A DNA stretch of 64,000 nt, taken from Alphaproteobacteria bacterium. Its GTDB lineage: Bacteria > Pseudomonadota > Alphaproteobacteria > Rhodospirillales > Rhodospirillaceae. The stretch spans positions 1-64,000 of the forward strand of contig JAUVUZ010000007.1 of the NCBI GenBank assembly GCA_030604885.1, in the 5' to 3' direction. This document shows, piece by piece, positions 28,830 through 38,117 of this stretch. Made by a program: the position numbers and the translations under genes. The number at the start of each line of letters is the position of its first letter. Positions within the stretch are counted from its first letter, which is position 1. The notes beneath the pieces were generated by a model that was not told the DNA's origin, ran no database searches, and saw nothing but the letters and a program-made list of their open reading frames with translations.

Positions 28830-29717
28830 ATGCGGGTGTCCACGGCAGGCATGAACAACCAGATGATCACCCAGGCGCTGCGGGTGCAAAGCAGCTACGC
28901 CGAGGCGCTGGAACAGCAGTCCTCGGAACTGAAGTCGGCGCAGCTGAGCGGCCTCGACGGACAGGCCGGGGCCGCCGTCGGCCTCACCGCCGACATCGCG
29001 CGCTCCAACCATCTCGTCACCCAGGCGGAGACCGCCACCGCGCAGCTCGAGATCGCCTATTCCACGGTCGACAGCATCGGCGACCTGGTGCAGGGCGTGC
29101 TCTCCAAGCTCGCCGGGGCGATCGACGGCACCACCGACGACTACGACAGCGTGCAGACCGCCGCGGCGGACGCCCTGTCCAACATCGTCACCCTGCTCAA
29201 CACCCAGTACGCGGGCAGCTATCTGTTCTCGGGCGGCACCACCCTCACCAAGCCGGTGGACGTGACCGACCCGGCCTACGACCCGACCCTCAACACCGCC
29301 TACTACCAGGGCGGCAGCAACCTGCGCACGGTGATGCTCGACGGCGGCGCCAGCATCAGCTACGGCGTCACCGCCGACGACCCGGCGTTCGCCGAGGCGA
29401 TGAAGGGCCTGGCGGCGATCGCCGACGCCAGCCCCCTCGACGCCGCCACCGTGGAATCCGCGTTCGATACCCTGTCGGCCACGATCAAGCCGCTCGGCCA
29501 CATCCAGGAAAAGCTGTCGGCGCAGACCGTCACCCTCAACAACCTGATCGACGCCCAGACCGATTTCCAGCTCTACGCCAACGAGATGCTGACCGGCCTG
29601 ACCAAGGTCGACATCCCCACCGCCAGCGCGGTGGTGGCGCAGCGCGAACTGCTGCTGCAGGCGTCGTTCTCGGCGCTCTCGTCGCTCAAGAGCGTCAGCA
29701 TCCTCAACTATCTCTGA
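28830..29717 (+). CDS. flgL: Flagellar hook-filament junction protein FlgL (HAP3)
   Basis: This 295-residue protein is flagellin-like, with an N-terminal helix (MRVSTAGMNNQMITQALRVQ) and GSYLFSGG-type text (YAGSYLFSGGTT) in the middle. It connects FlgK to the filament. It ends the hook operon. Confidence 0.93.
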   Translation: MRVSTAGMNNQMITQALRVQSSYAEALEQQSSELKSAQLSGLDGQAGAAVGLTADIARSNHLVTQAETATAQLEIAYSTVDSIGDLVQGVLSKLAGAIDGTTDDYDSVQTAAADALSNIVTLLNTQYAGSYLFSGGTTLTKPVDVTDPAYDPTLNTAYYQGGSNLRTVMLDGGASISYGVTADDPAFAEAMKGLAAIADASPLDAATVESAFDTLSATIKPLGHIQEKLSAQTVTLNNLIDAQTDFQLYANEMLTGLTKVDIPTASAVVAQRELLLQASFSALSSLKSVSILNYL

Positions 29718-29720
29718 AAA

Positions 29721-29753
29721 AAGAAGGCCGCCCCCGTGGGGCTGGGGGCGGCC
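29721..29753 (-). terminator. Terminator of the glycine-zipper gene, facing flgL
   Basis: A perfect ten-base stem (29726-29735 with 29744-29753) is followed by TTCTTTTTT on the minus strand only. It therefore ends transcription coming from the right; on the plus strand it may act only as a stem after flgL. Confidence 0.7.
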
Positions 29754-29881
29754 AGAACGACGAGGCCAGGGAGACATGCCTCGCCGATGTCCGGCGCGCC
29801 ACGGGGGAGTCGCTACGCCGGGCGGGACCGAAGCCTAAAGGGGGAAAAGGCTTCGTCCCCGGGTGGTCTCATGCATTCCGT

Positions 29882-30766
29882 TCAACTGCCGATCTGAACC
29901 CAGGTGCCGTCCGCCTTCCGGCAGGCGGTGCTGGTCACCTCCGTCTGCCGACCGTCGATCGCCACGGTCTGCTTGAACTCGCGGCAGACGTTGTTCTGGG
30001 CGTCGCGGCCCTCGCGGGTCGGGGTGATCGTGCCCGCGTGGCCGGTGCTCGACGCATTCCAGGCGATGCTCTGCCCGATCGGCGCCACGTAGGCCTGCTG
30101 CGCCGCCTGTTGCGCCGCCAGCGCGTCGGCGCGGTCGAGGGACTGGCCGACCTCGTGGCCGACGAACGCCCCGAGAATGGTGCCGACCACCGCCGCCGCC
30201 ACCCGTCCCGATCCCTGGCCGAACTGCGCCCCGGCGACACCGCCGCCGACCGCGCCCAGAAGCGTGCCGCCGGTGGTCTTGTCGATACCGCCCGACGACG
30301 CCGGAGCCGGGGCTGCGACCGGCGCGGGGGCTGCTGCGGGCAGGGGAACCGTCTGCCACGGCGCGAGGCATTGCGGCACCGCCGGATAGTAGCCCGCCGG
30401 ATTGGCGCAGTAGTACGCCGCCTGGGGCGCCGCCGCCACCACCACAACCCCGGGCGGAACCATCGGGGCGGGATAGGGATACACCGGCGCCGGATAGAAA
30501 TACCGCGTGCCGCCGACGATCCACCACCAGCCGTAGCGGCCGTCCCACCAGTCGTGGACCCAGCGGCCGGAGTGCCAGGCGTCGGGAGCGCCCATGTGGG
30601 CGGGGCGTCCCGGGCCGTCGGGGCCGCGCCCCCAGCCGGGGCCGCCGCGTCCGGGGCCGTCGAAGCCGGGCGGCCCGGCCCATGCGGTCACAGCGCCCAG
30701 GCCGATCGCCGCGCATCCCGCCAACGCCGTCACCACCCCTCGCACACCGCGCATCCGTCGATCCAT
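29882..30766 (-). CDS. Glycine-zipper (17-kDa antigen-like) envelope protein
   Basis: This 294-residue protein has a signal peptide (about 1-30), then a Gly/Pro/Trp-rich region (WHSGRWVHDWWDGRYGWWW), a Pro/Ala linker, and a glycine-zipper segment (GGTLLGAVGGGVAGAQFGQG then GTILGAFVGHEVGQSLDRAD) at about 165-215. The C-terminal part has CREFKQTVAIDGRQTEVTST, like RcsF/17-kDa surface antigen-type proteins. It probably lies in the outer membrane or periplasm. The function is unknown. Confidence 0.8.
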   Translation of the reverse strand: MDRRMRGVRGVVTALAGCAAIGLGAVTAWAGPPGFDGPGRGGPGWGRGPDGPGRPAHMGAPDAWHSGRWVHDWWDGRYGWWWIVGGTRYFYPAPVYPYPAPMVPPGVVVVAAAPQAAYYCANPAGYYPAVPQCLAPWQTVPLPAAAPAPVAAPAPASSGGIDKTTGGTLLGAVGGGVAGAQFGQGSGRVAAAVVGTILGAFVGHEVGQSLDRADALAAQQAAQQAYVAPIGQSIAWNASSTGHAGTITPTREGRDAQNNVCREFKQTVAIDGRQTEVTSTACRKADGTWVQIGS

Positions 30767-30794
30767 CCTTCGTTCGTCTTCCGGGGAGCGGCCC

Positions 30795-30832
30795 GGAAGG
30801 GCGGGCCTCGCCGCAGCGACTGCCCGCCTTCC
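30795..30832. repeat. Stem-loop in the gap upstream of the glycine-zipper gene
   Basis: GGAAGGGCGGGC (30795-30806) pairs with GCCCGCCTTCC (30822-30832) with one bulged base. No T-run follows on either side. It may end or stabilise the transcript of the HD-GYP/GNAT pair. Confidence 0.4.
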
Positions 30833-30920
30833 GTCCTAGATGTCCCGCTCGCCACGGATACAGGTTGGACCTTACCCCCGGGTTGTCTCAGGGGTGTGTC
30901 GGAGGAAACGGGAAAGTGTA

Positions 30921-31415
30921 TCAAAATGTGTCGCGGAGAATCCGGCACATGAACCAGGCGACGCCGCCGTAGCTCGAAAGATCGGGCGCCGCGTCGGCGG
31001 CCACCCGGAAGCCCCGCGCCTCCCACACCGGGCGGGAGTCGTTCACCGCCACCAGCGACAGGGTGGCGAGGCCGCGCGCCCCGGCGAGGGCCGCCACCCG
31101 CTCCACCGCCGCCCCGGCGGCGCCCCGGCCGCGGGCATGGGGCAGCAGCGCCACGTCGTGGAGATACCAGGTGTCCGCATCCGCCGGGATCGCCCCCAGC
31201 AGGGTGTCGAGCTTGGGGGGCGCGCCGTAGCGCCAGGGATGGGTGAGGGCGTAGCCCGCCAGGGCGCCGCCGTCGTCCAGCACCGCGCAGCCCTCGGGGC
31301 AGAGGGCGAGGCGCTCGGCGAACACCGCGTCCGCCTCCGGATAGCCGGGGTGGATCGCCGCCGCGGCGCGGCTCACCGCCGCGAGGTCGGCGGCGCGCAT
31401 CGGCCGCCAGGTCAT
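30921..31415 (-). CDS. GNAT-family N-acetyltransferase
   Basis: This 164-residue protein has the acetyl-CoA loop [20 protein letters not shown] at about 91-110 and the C-terminal LSLVAVNDSRPVWEARGF. Its ATG overlaps the stop of the HD-GYP gene (ATGA). The acceptor is unknown. Confidence 0.85.
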   Translation of the reverse strand: MTWRPMRAADLAAVSRAAAAIHPGYPEADAVFAERLALCPEGCAVLDDGGALAGYALTHPWRYGAPPKLDTLLGAIPADADTWYLHDVALLPHARGRGAAGAAVERVAALAGARGLATLSLVAVNDSRPVWEARGFRVAADAAPDLSSYGGVAWFMCRILRDTF

Positions 31416-33529
31416 CGCCGCACCTGCGCGAGGAAGGCGGCGGTATCGAAGGTATCGATCTGCGCCGGATCGAGGAACCGCTCGGCGTAGCGCCGCACCA
31501 CGCCGCTTTCGAGGAACAGCGCGAACACGTCCGGGTCGATGGCGCGTTGCGCCGCCATCTCGCCGAGGATGCCCACCGCCTCGGACAGGCTCTTGGCCTT
31601 CTTGTAGGGGCGGTCGGCGGCGGTGAGGGCCTCGAACACGTCGGCCACCGCCATGATCCGCGCCGGAATCGAGAGATCGGCGGCGGTGAGGCCGCGCGGG
31701 TAGCCGGTGCCGGTGAGGGTTTCGTGGTGGGTGCCCGCGTATTCCGGCACTCGCCGCAGGTGGCGGGGGAACGGCAGGCTTTCCAGCATCACGATGGTCT
31801 GGACGATGTGCTGGTTGATGATCGCCCGCTCCTCGTCGGTGAGCGTGCCCTTGCGCACCGAGAGATTGTGCAGCTCGCCGAAGTTGAAGCGCACCGCCGC
31901 CGGGCGCACGGTGAACCCCCACGAGGGGTCGAGCGCCGGTTCGCCCGGGCCGTGGGCGACGATATGCTCGCGGCGGTCGGCCAGCAGGCGTTCCTCGGCG
32001 GGCAGGGGCGCGGGCGGCACGCCGTCCAGCCGCGCCTGTTCCACGTGGGAGAGGCCGAGACGGTCGTCGAAATAGCGGCGCCACGGCGTCGCCGCGATCC
32101 GCACCAGGCGCGCCACGTCGGCGTCGCTCATGGATTCGGAGCCGACGTTGCACTGGGCGACGAAGGCGAAGTCGTCCTCCAGCTCCCGCACCCGCTCGGC
32201 GAAGCGGGCGTCGGCCTCGGCGGGGCATTCGCCCGCGCGCAAGGCCTCGAGCCGGGCGATCTCGGCGTCGCGGCGCAGCACCTCGAAGCGGGTGCGCACC
32301 TCGTGGATGCGGTTGAACACGGTTTCGAGCTTGGTCGCCTTGTCGATCACGAACTCGGGCGTGGTCACCTTGCCGCAGTCGTGCAGCCACGCGCCGATGC
32401 GGAACTCGCGCCACTCCTCGGGGGTCTTGAAGGCGAAGTTGGCGAACGGCCCGGCGGTGGCGGCGCTCGCCGCCTCGGCCAGCATCAGCGCCAGCTCGGG
32501 CACGCGGGCGCAGTGGTTGCCGGTATAGGGGCTCTTGGCGTCGATCGCCCCGGCGACGAAGCGCACCATGCCGTCCATGATGCTGTCCTGCGAATCCAGC
32601 AGCAGGCGGTTGTCGAGGGCGGTGGCCGCCTGGGCGGCGAGGGCCTCGACGAGGCGCTCCACCGCGGGCGGGAACGGCACCACCGCGCCGGTCGCCGGGT
32701 CGCGCGCGTTGATCAGTTGCAGCGCGCCGATCACCGCGCCGCCGCGCGGCTTGAGCGGCACGGTGAGGAACGAGCGGGAGCGGTAGCCGGTGCGCGCGTC
32801 GAAGGCGCGGGTGCCGGAAAAGTCGAAACCCTCGGCACCGTAGGCGTCGGCGATCGCCACCGCCTGCTCGCGATGCACCGCGTGGCTCACCACGTTGGCG
32901 TGGTTGGGGCGGCCCTCGGCGTCGTAGAGCGGCACGCCCGGCAGCGGCGGCGGCTGGCCCTCGCTGCCGCCCTGGCGGATTCGCAGCACGTCGTTGTGGA
33001 AGATCTCGAAGCGCAGCACGTCGTCGTCGCGCATGTAGAGGGTGCCGCCCTCGGCGCTGGCGAGTTCCTTGGCGGCCTCGACGATGGATTCCATCAGCCG
33101 CGCGGTGTCGCGCTCGGCCGAGAGGGCGATGCCCTGGGCGATCAGGCGCTCCAGCCGCACCTGCACCCCCGCCACCTCGCGCTCGTGGCGCACCAGGGCG
33201 GCGCGCAGGGTTTCGACGGCTTCGGCCAGGGCGGCGCATTCGCGCGGCGGTTCGGGGGTGCGGCGGGCGCGGGTGTAGTCGCGGGCGGCGAAGCGCCCCA
33301 CCTCGGCGGCGGCGGCGGCGACGCCCCGCTCCACCCGGGCGACGGCGGCGAGCGCCAGTGGCACCGCCGCGCCGAGGGCGAGCGCCCCGCCCAGCAGCAC
33401 GGCTTCGGCCGCCTCGGGCGCGAGCGCGGCGGCGGTCAGGCACACCGCCCCCACCGCCATCGCCAGGATGGCGACCACAGACCCCTTCAACCCGAGACGC
33501 GGGGGAAACCCGAAACCGAAAACCGACAC
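31412..33529 (-). CDS. GAF and HD-GYP domain c-di-GMP phosphodiesterase with a large insertion
   Basis: This 705-residue membrane protein has two N-terminal helices (about 15-65), a HAMP-like linker, a GAF domain (about 135-290, MRDDDVLRFEIFHNDVLRIR) and an HD-GYP domain. The HD pair is H383-D384 in WLHDCGK and the GYP triplet is 609-611 in GTGYPRGL. In standard HD-GYP proteins these are about 60 residues apart; here they are about 225 apart, so an insertion of roughly 160 residues splits the domain. It is expected to break down cyclic di-GMP. It is translationally coupled to a GNAT gene. Confidence 0.88.
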   Translation of the reverse strand: MSVFGFGFPPRLGLKGSVVAILAMAVGAVCLTAAALAPEAAEAVLLGGALALGAAVPLALAAVARVERGVAAAAAEVGRFAARDYTRARRTPEPPRECAALAEAVETLRAALVRHEREVAGVQVRLERLIAQGIALSAERDTARLMESIVEAAKELASAEGGTLYMRDDDVLRFEIFHNDVLRIRQGGSEGQPPPLPGVPLYDAEGRPNHANVVSHAVHREQAVAIADAYGAEGFDFSGTRAFDARTGYRSRSFLTVPLKPRGGAVIGALQLINARDPATGAVVPFPPAVERLVEALAAQAATALDNRLLLDSQDSIMDGMVRFVAGAIDAKSPYTGNHCARVPELALMLAEAASAATAGPFANFAFKTPEEWREFRIGAWLHDCGKVTTPEFVIDKATKLETVFNRIHEVRTRFEVLRRDAEIARLEALRAGECPAEADARFAERVRELEDDFAFVAQCNVGSESMSDADVARLVRIAATPWRRYFDDRLGLSHVEQARLDGVPPAPLPAEERLLADRREHIVAHGPGEPALDPSWGFTVRPAAVRFNFGELHNLSVRKGTLTDEERAIINQHIVQTIVMLESLPFPRHLRRVPEYAGTHHETLTGTGYPRGLTAADLSIPARIMAVADVFEALTAADRPYKKAKSLSEAVGILGEMAAQRAIDPDVFALFLESGVVRRYAERFLDPAQIDTFDTAAFLAQVRR

Positions 33530-33873
33530 TGCCGAAACCGCGAGAATTCTGGGGAAGCCAACCTCTCTTCATCGCGCATATCGGCGTCCGCGTCCAGTGC
33601 CCGTCGTCACTTCGGTAAATCCGATTAAAATGATCGGATATTCCCGTTTCCGTTTGGCGGCGGGGCGTGAGACAGTCAGGGTGTCGATTGAAGACGGACG
33701 TTCTCTCTCGGCTCTCCCGGCAGGGGAGCCAGCGGTAACGGCAGAAAGGACAGCACCCATACCGGCAGCGACGTTTCCCCCCAGATGTGGTCGTTGACCG
33801 GATAGCCGGAAAGTCTTCCCGAAGCGGTTTCCCTCCCCCCTCTTGGACCGCCAGGGAGTTCCGGCAAGACCCG
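33530..33873. other. Unassigned intergenic region with hairpins
   Basis: This 344-base stretch lies between the HD-GYP start and the terminator of the TerC gene. It has lower GC than its surroundings around 33600-33700 and contains several short stem candidates, such as GGCTCTCCC with GGGGAGCC at about 33712-33730. A 63-codon frame on the minus strand has no ribosome site or recognised family. I see no gene that I can support. Confidence 0.5.
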
Positions 33874-33902
33874 AAAGGAGCCCTTCCCCCCAGGGCTCCT
33901 TT
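33874..33902. terminator. Terminator after the TerC-family gene (bidirectional form)
   Basis: AAAGGAGCCCT (33874-33884) pairs perfectly with AGGGCTCCTTT (33892-33902). The stem ends in A/T on both sides and begins 17 bases after the stop of the minus-strand terC-like gene. It could act from either direction. Confidence 0.7.
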
Positions 33903-33918
33903 CTTATTGCGCGTTTTC

Positions 33919-34917
33919 CTACTCGCTCGCCTCCACCTCGCGGCCCGCCGGAACGGGCTTGCGCAGCAGCGACAGCGCGATGGCGCCGCCGAGCAGGCTC
34001 ACCGTGACCCCGAGCGACAGCGCGGGCGGCACGTGGCCCACCGCCTCGGCCCAGAAGATCTTGCCGCCGATGAACACCAGCACCCCCGCCAGCCCGTAAT
34101 GCAGGTAGCGGAACCGCCCCACCATCACCGCCAGCACCGAATAGAGGGCGCGCAGGCCGAGGATGGCGAAGATGTTGCTGGTGAAGACGATGAAGGTGTC
34201 GGTGGTGATCGACAGCACCGCCGGAATGCTGTCCAGCGCGAACACCAGATCGGCGGTCTCGATCACCACCAGGGCGGGCAGCAGCGGCGTCGCCATCAGG
34301 CGCAGGCCGCGCGCGGTCTTGACCCGGGCGAAGAAGGCGTGGCCGTGGAACTCCTCGGTGATCGGAATCACCTTGCGCACCAGCCGCACCAGGCGCGATT
34401 GCTCGGGCCGCTCGGGCGATTGCCCGTGGGCGAACGCCATGCGCACCCCGGTGAACACCAGGAAGGCGCCGAACAGGTAGAGGATCCACTCGAACTTGGC
34501 GATCATCGCCGCGCCGATCAGGATCATCACGCCGCGCATCGCCACCACGCCGACGATCCCCCAGAACAGCACGCGGTGCTGATACTGCCGCGGGATCGCG
34601 AAGGCGGCGAAGATCGTCGACATCACGAACACGTTGTCGATCGACAGGCTTTCCTCGACGAGGTAGGCGGTGATGTAGAGGAGGCCCGCCTCGGCCCCCA
34701 TGAAGTGCCAGACGCCCGCGCCGAATAGCAGCGCGATGCCGACGTACATGCCGGTGAGAAGCAGGCTTTCGCGCGCGGATTCGACATGATCGTGGCGATG
34801 CAGAACCCGCAGGTCGAAGACCAGCAGAACCGCCACGAACGCGAGGAACGCGCACCAAAGCCAGGCCGGATGCCCCGAGATCGGGGTCGCGGCCAAAGGC
34901 CAGAGCTGTTCGAACAT
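33919..34917 (-). CDS. TerC/Alx-family membrane protein
   Basis: This 332-residue protein has about nine hydrophobic helices and the family blocks EESLSIDNVFVMSTIFAAF and ETADLVFALDSIPAVLSITT, each with conserved acidic residues in the membrane. TerC/Alx proteins are linked to tellurite resistance and manganese export. I chose the ATG at 34917; a further start is possible 33 bases upstream. I searched the leader for a manganese (yybP-ykoY) riboswitch and saw none. Confidence 0.9.
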   Translation of the reverse strand: MFEQLWPLAATPISGHPAWLWCAFLAFVAVLLVFDLRVLHRHDHVESARESLLLTGMYVGIALLFGAGVWHFMGAEAGLLYITAYLVEESLSIDNVFVMSTIFAAFAIPRQYQHRVLFWGIVGVVAMRGVMILIGAAMIAKFEWILYLFGAFLVFTGVRMAFAHGQSPERPEQSRLVRLVRKVIPITEEFHGHAFFARVKTARGLRLMATPLLPALVVIETADLVFALDSIPAVLSITTDTFIVFTSNIFAILGLRALYSVLAVMVGRFRYLHYGLAGVLVFIGGKIFWAEAVGHVPPALSLGVTVSLLGGAIALSLLRKPVPAGREVEASE

Positions 34918-35044
34918 GAAGGATCGGAAGTACGGTCGCGTGCCGTCCACGCGGTTGCAACACGATCCGACATCGCGACGAACGTCTTCGCCGCCAGAGG
35001 GGCCCGGATCGGGTGAGTTGACAGGCGGATATTACGCCTGCGCC

Positions 35045-35085
35045 CTGAAAAGACAAGGCGGAACCGAGGGGGGATCGGTTCCGCC
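35045..35085 (-). terminator. Terminator of the EF-G-like gene
   Basis: On the minus strand GGCGGAACCGA (35085-35075) pairs perfectly with TCGGTTCCGCC (35067-35057), followed by TTGTCTTTT. It lies about 75 bases after the stop. Confidence 0.8.
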
Positions 35086-35159
35086 GACTAAGTTCTTCAA
35101 CGATGGATATCCCGGATATGGGAACCCCCCGACGGCGCCGCCAGGGGGACCCGCCGGGA

Positions 35160-37193
35160 TTATTCGGTGAGCGCCCGGTTGTCGGCGATCGCCTTTTCGG
35201 CGGCGCGTCCGGTGAGTTCCTGCAAGTGGTCGAACACCCACTCGAAGGTGCCCACGCCCATGGTGAGGGAGCGCAGTTCGAGGATCAGGTCGTGCACCTC
35301 CATCTGCGGCACCTGCGCCTTGATCACGTCCCAGCCCTTCCAGCCGGGGCGCTTGTCGTAGCCGAGGATCTGCGCGCGGCGCTGGGAGAGGGCGCGCTGC
35401 GCCTTCGACGTCCACTCCGACGGCACCGCCACCGACACCGACCAGATCGGCTCCAGCAGGATCGGATCGCACTTCGGCAGCGCCGCCCGCATGCCGATGC
35501 CCGCGGCGGTCTTGAACGCCATTTCCGAGGAATCCACCGTGTGGTAGGAGCCGTCGGTGAGGGTCACCGCGAGATCCACCACCGGGAAGCCGAGCGGCCC
35601 CCGGCCCAGGCTCTCCTTCACCCCCGCCTCCACCGCAGGGATGTAGTTCTTCGGCACCACGCCGCCGACGATGCGGTCGGCGAAGACGAAGCCCTCGCCG
35701 CGCCCGAGCGGCCGCACCTCCAGCATCACGTCGCCGAACTGGCCGTGGCCGCCGGTCTGGCGCTTGTGGCGGCCGCGCTCGGCGCACGGCTTGCGGATCG
35801 TCTCCTTGAACGGCACGGTCGGGCGCTCGGCCTTGACCTCGACGTTGTGGGCGGTGCGCAGGCGGTCCACCGCGTTCATCAGATGCACCTCGCCCATCCC
35901 CCACAGCAGCAGTTCGCCGGTGTCCGGGTTGTGGCCGAACGCCAGCGACACGTCGTCGGCCACCAGTTTGGCCAACGCGGTGGAAAGCTTGACGTCGTCG
36001 CCCGCCTTGACGGTGCCGAGCTTGAGGGCGAACAGCGCCTGCGGCGCGCGCGGCCAGTCCTCCGGCGGCAGGGCGCCCGCCTCGGTGAGCACGTCGCCGG
36101 GGCGCGCGCCCTCGACCTTCGAGACCGCCGCGATGGCGCCGCGCCCGACCCGCGCCACCTTGCTCACCTCGCCGCCCTGGAGGGCGTAGAGGCCGCCGAT
36201 CTTCTGCCCCGCCAGGGTCATGCCGTCGGCGAGGCCGCCGCCCCAGGCGCGCACCCAGGCGAGGCGGCCGGTGTGCTGGGCGTGCTGGCTCTTGAACACC
36301 TGGGCGATGCCCGCCGGGGTCACCGCCTTGCGGCGCTCCCAGGTTTCCTCCGCATCGGGGGCGTCGTGGCGCAGGGTCTTCCACAGCCGGGTGATGCCGT
36401 GGTCGCGCTCCGCCTCGCCGAACAGCACCGGCACCACCAGGTTCGCCGCGAGGTCGCGCTTGAGCGAGGCGAACACCTCGGCGGTGGCGGGTTCGGCGTC
36501 GTTGAGCAGTTCCTCCATCAGCGCGTCGTCGAAGTCGGCGAGGCTTTCCAGCACCTCCTGCCGCCGGCCCTGCTCGTCGTCCGCCACCGCGGCGGGAATC
36601 GCGATCAGGGTGGAGGGCTTGCCCTCCTCGTATTGGTAGGCGCGGCGGTGGATCAGATCGACGAAGCCGGTGATCGCCTCGCCCTCGACGATCGGCATCT
36701 GCCGCATCACCAGCGGCCGCTCGGACACCGCCTGGAGCGCCTCGAGAATCTCGGCGTGGCCCGCCTTGGCGTGCTCGATGCGGTTGATGAAGATCAGGTG
36801 CGGAATCTCGTGGTCGTCGAGGAACTTGAGGTAGGGCGACACCATCACCGCGCGGCTCGGGTCCGGATCGCACACCACCACCGCGATGTCGCACACCATC
36901 AGCGCGTGGCGGGTGTCCTGAAGGAACTCCACCGAGCCGGGGCAGTCGAGAAAGGTCCAGGGGTCGTCGAGGTAGGTGGTGCTCGCCGCCACCGATTCGG
37001 TGCTCATCTCGCGGCTTTTCGCCTCGGCCGGCCAATCGCCGACGCGGGTGCGGTCGGCCGCCGAGCCCTTGCGGGTGATGCCGCCCGAAACGCTCAGCAG
37101 CGCCTCCATCAGGCTGGTCTTGCCGCTGGTGTAGGGTCCGACGATGGCGGCGACGCGTGTCGCGCGGCCGGTGGTCTCCACGTTGTCAGGCAT
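35160..37193 (-). CDS. EF-G-like translation-factor GTPase with altered G motifs
   Basis: This 677-residue protein aligns in layout with EF-G domains I to V, including GGHGQFGDVMLEVRPL in domain IV and MEVHDLILELRSLTMGVGTF in domain V. The P-loop is GPYTSGKT (19-26) in place of GHIDAGKT. G3 is DCPGS (83-87) where EF-G has DTPGH, so the catalytic histidine is serine. G4 is NRIE (137-140) in place of NKxD. It may bind nucleotide but hydrolyse it poorly or with another mechanism. The ATG at 37193 has GGGAGG eight bases upstream. Its role is unknown; EF-G-like paralogues of this type are common in alphaproteobacteria. Confidence 0.88.
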   Translation of the reverse strand: MPDNVETTGRATRVAAIVGPYTSGKTSLMEALLSVSGGITRKGSAADRTRVGDWPAEAKSREMSTESVAASTTYLDDPWTFLDCPGSVEFLQDTRHALMVCDIAVVVCDPDPSRAVMVSPYLKFLDDHEIPHLIFINRIEHAKAGHAEILEALQAVSERPLVMRQMPIVEGEAITGFVDLIHRRAYQYEEGKPSTLIAIPAAVADDEQGRRQEVLESLADFDDALMEELLNDAEPATAEVFASLKRDLAANLVVPVLFGEAERDHGITRLWKTLRHDAPDAEETWERRKAVTPAGIAQVFKSQHAQHTGRLAWVRAWGGGLADGMTLAGQKIGGLYALQGGEVSKVARVGRGAIAAVSKVEGARPGDVLTEAGALPPEDWPRAPQALFALKLGTVKAGDDVKLSTALAKLVADDVSLAFGHNPDTGELLLWGMGEVHLMNAVDRLRTAHNVEVKAERPTVPFKETIRKPCAERGRHKRQTGGHGQFGDVMLEVRPLGRGEGFVFADRIVGGVVPKNYIPAVEAGVKESLGRGPLGFPVVDLAVTLTDGSYHTVDSSEMAFKTAAGIGMRAALPKCDPILLEPIWSVSVAVPSEWTSKAQRALSQRRAQILGYDKRPGWKGWDVIKAQVPQMEVHDLILELRSLTMGVGTFEWVFDHLQELTGRAAEKAIADNRALTE

Positions 37194-37424
37194 TCTGGGT
37201 CCTCCCGCTTTTTGGCGGCCAGGAAAGCCCGATGTGCAGCCGGAGACGAACCGCGCCCCCGTCCCCCACCTTCGGGTCGAGGTCACCCCCGACCTCGGCC
37301 CGGCCTTCCGGCCAGTGGTCCCCGGCGGGATGACGCACCCCGCGCGGGGTGTTTCGCGTGCCTGGGGTTCATGGTCACAGGAGCGCCACGCGGATGCAAC
37401 AGAAATCCTGCCCGACCGGGGAGG

Positions 37425-38096
37425 TCAGCGGCCGTCCGGCAAGCGGCGCATCACGTCGCCCGCGAACGGCGTCCACAGCCCGGTCTCCACCCCGGCGGCG
37501 CGCAGGGCGCGGGTGGTCCACTGGTTGCAGGTGTGGATCGGGGAATACGCCCCGGCGGCGGCATAGAACATGTCGCGGCGGCCGTAGGCGCGGCCGTGGA
37601 GCGGCCGGGTCTGCCCCGCCGCGTCGCGCAGCAGCGCCGCGTCGACGAAGGCGTCGAGGCGGCGGTAGGCGTCGGCGTTCAAGGTGAGGAAGCGGCAGTC
37701 GGAGTCGGGGGCGCCCCGCAGCAGGTAGACGTGCAGCACGCTCGGCCCGCCGCCGAACAGCGCCCGCCACGCGAGGCCGGGCCGCAGGTCGGACCACGCC
37801 CGGGTTTCGAGGTAGAAGGCCTGGTCGCCCCACCCCACCAGCACCCGGTCCGCGTCCGCCCCGGCGCCGGGGAAGTGGGCGGGGTCGATGCGGGTGCGCC
37901 AGTCGGCCCCGGCTGCGGCGAGGGGCAGCAGCAGGTCGGTGTGGACGCCGTTGGAGCACACGCCGATCTCGATGCCCGCCTCGGGCAACGGCTCCCCCGC
38001 CACCGGCCAGCGCGACAGAACCGCCGCCGCCAGCCCGTAGAGCAGCGGCGGCAGCAGCGGCGCCGCCAGCAGCGCGACCAGCCATCGTCGTCGCAT
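37425..38096 (-). CDS. DUF2459 (TIGR02117-type) membrane-anchored protein
   Basis: This 223-residue protein has an N-terminal membrane helix (about 5-25) and family landmarks SNGVHTDLLLPL, GWGDQAFYLETRAW and YSPIHTCNQWTTRALRAAGV. The conserved His, Cys and Asn in the last block resemble a papain-like arrangement, but activity is not established. The ATG at 38096 has GGAGG seven bases upstream. Confidence 0.82.
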   Translation of the reverse strand: MRRRWLVALLAAPLLPPLLYGLAAAVLSRWPVAGEPLPEAGIEIGVCSNGVHTDLLLPLAAAGADWRTRIDPAHFPGAGADADRVLVGWGDQAFYLETRAWSDLRPGLAWRALFGGGPSVLHVYLLRGAPDSDCRFLTLNADAYRRLDAFVDAALLRDAAGQTRPLHGRAYGRRDMFYAAAGAYSPIHTCNQWTTRALRAAGVETGLWTPFAGDVMRRLPDGR

Positions 38097-38117
38097 CGTC
38101 CGCCCTCCGGGCCCTGG

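Noticed and set aside
33676-33867. A 63-codon frame on the minus strand
   Set aside because: It has no ribosome site, no family and a proline-rich, low-information sequence, so it is not supported as a gene.
34918-35044. Possible manganese (yybP-ykoY) riboswitch before the TerC-family gene
   Set aside because: I looked for the conserved GGGGAGTA and following blocks on the minus strand and found none.
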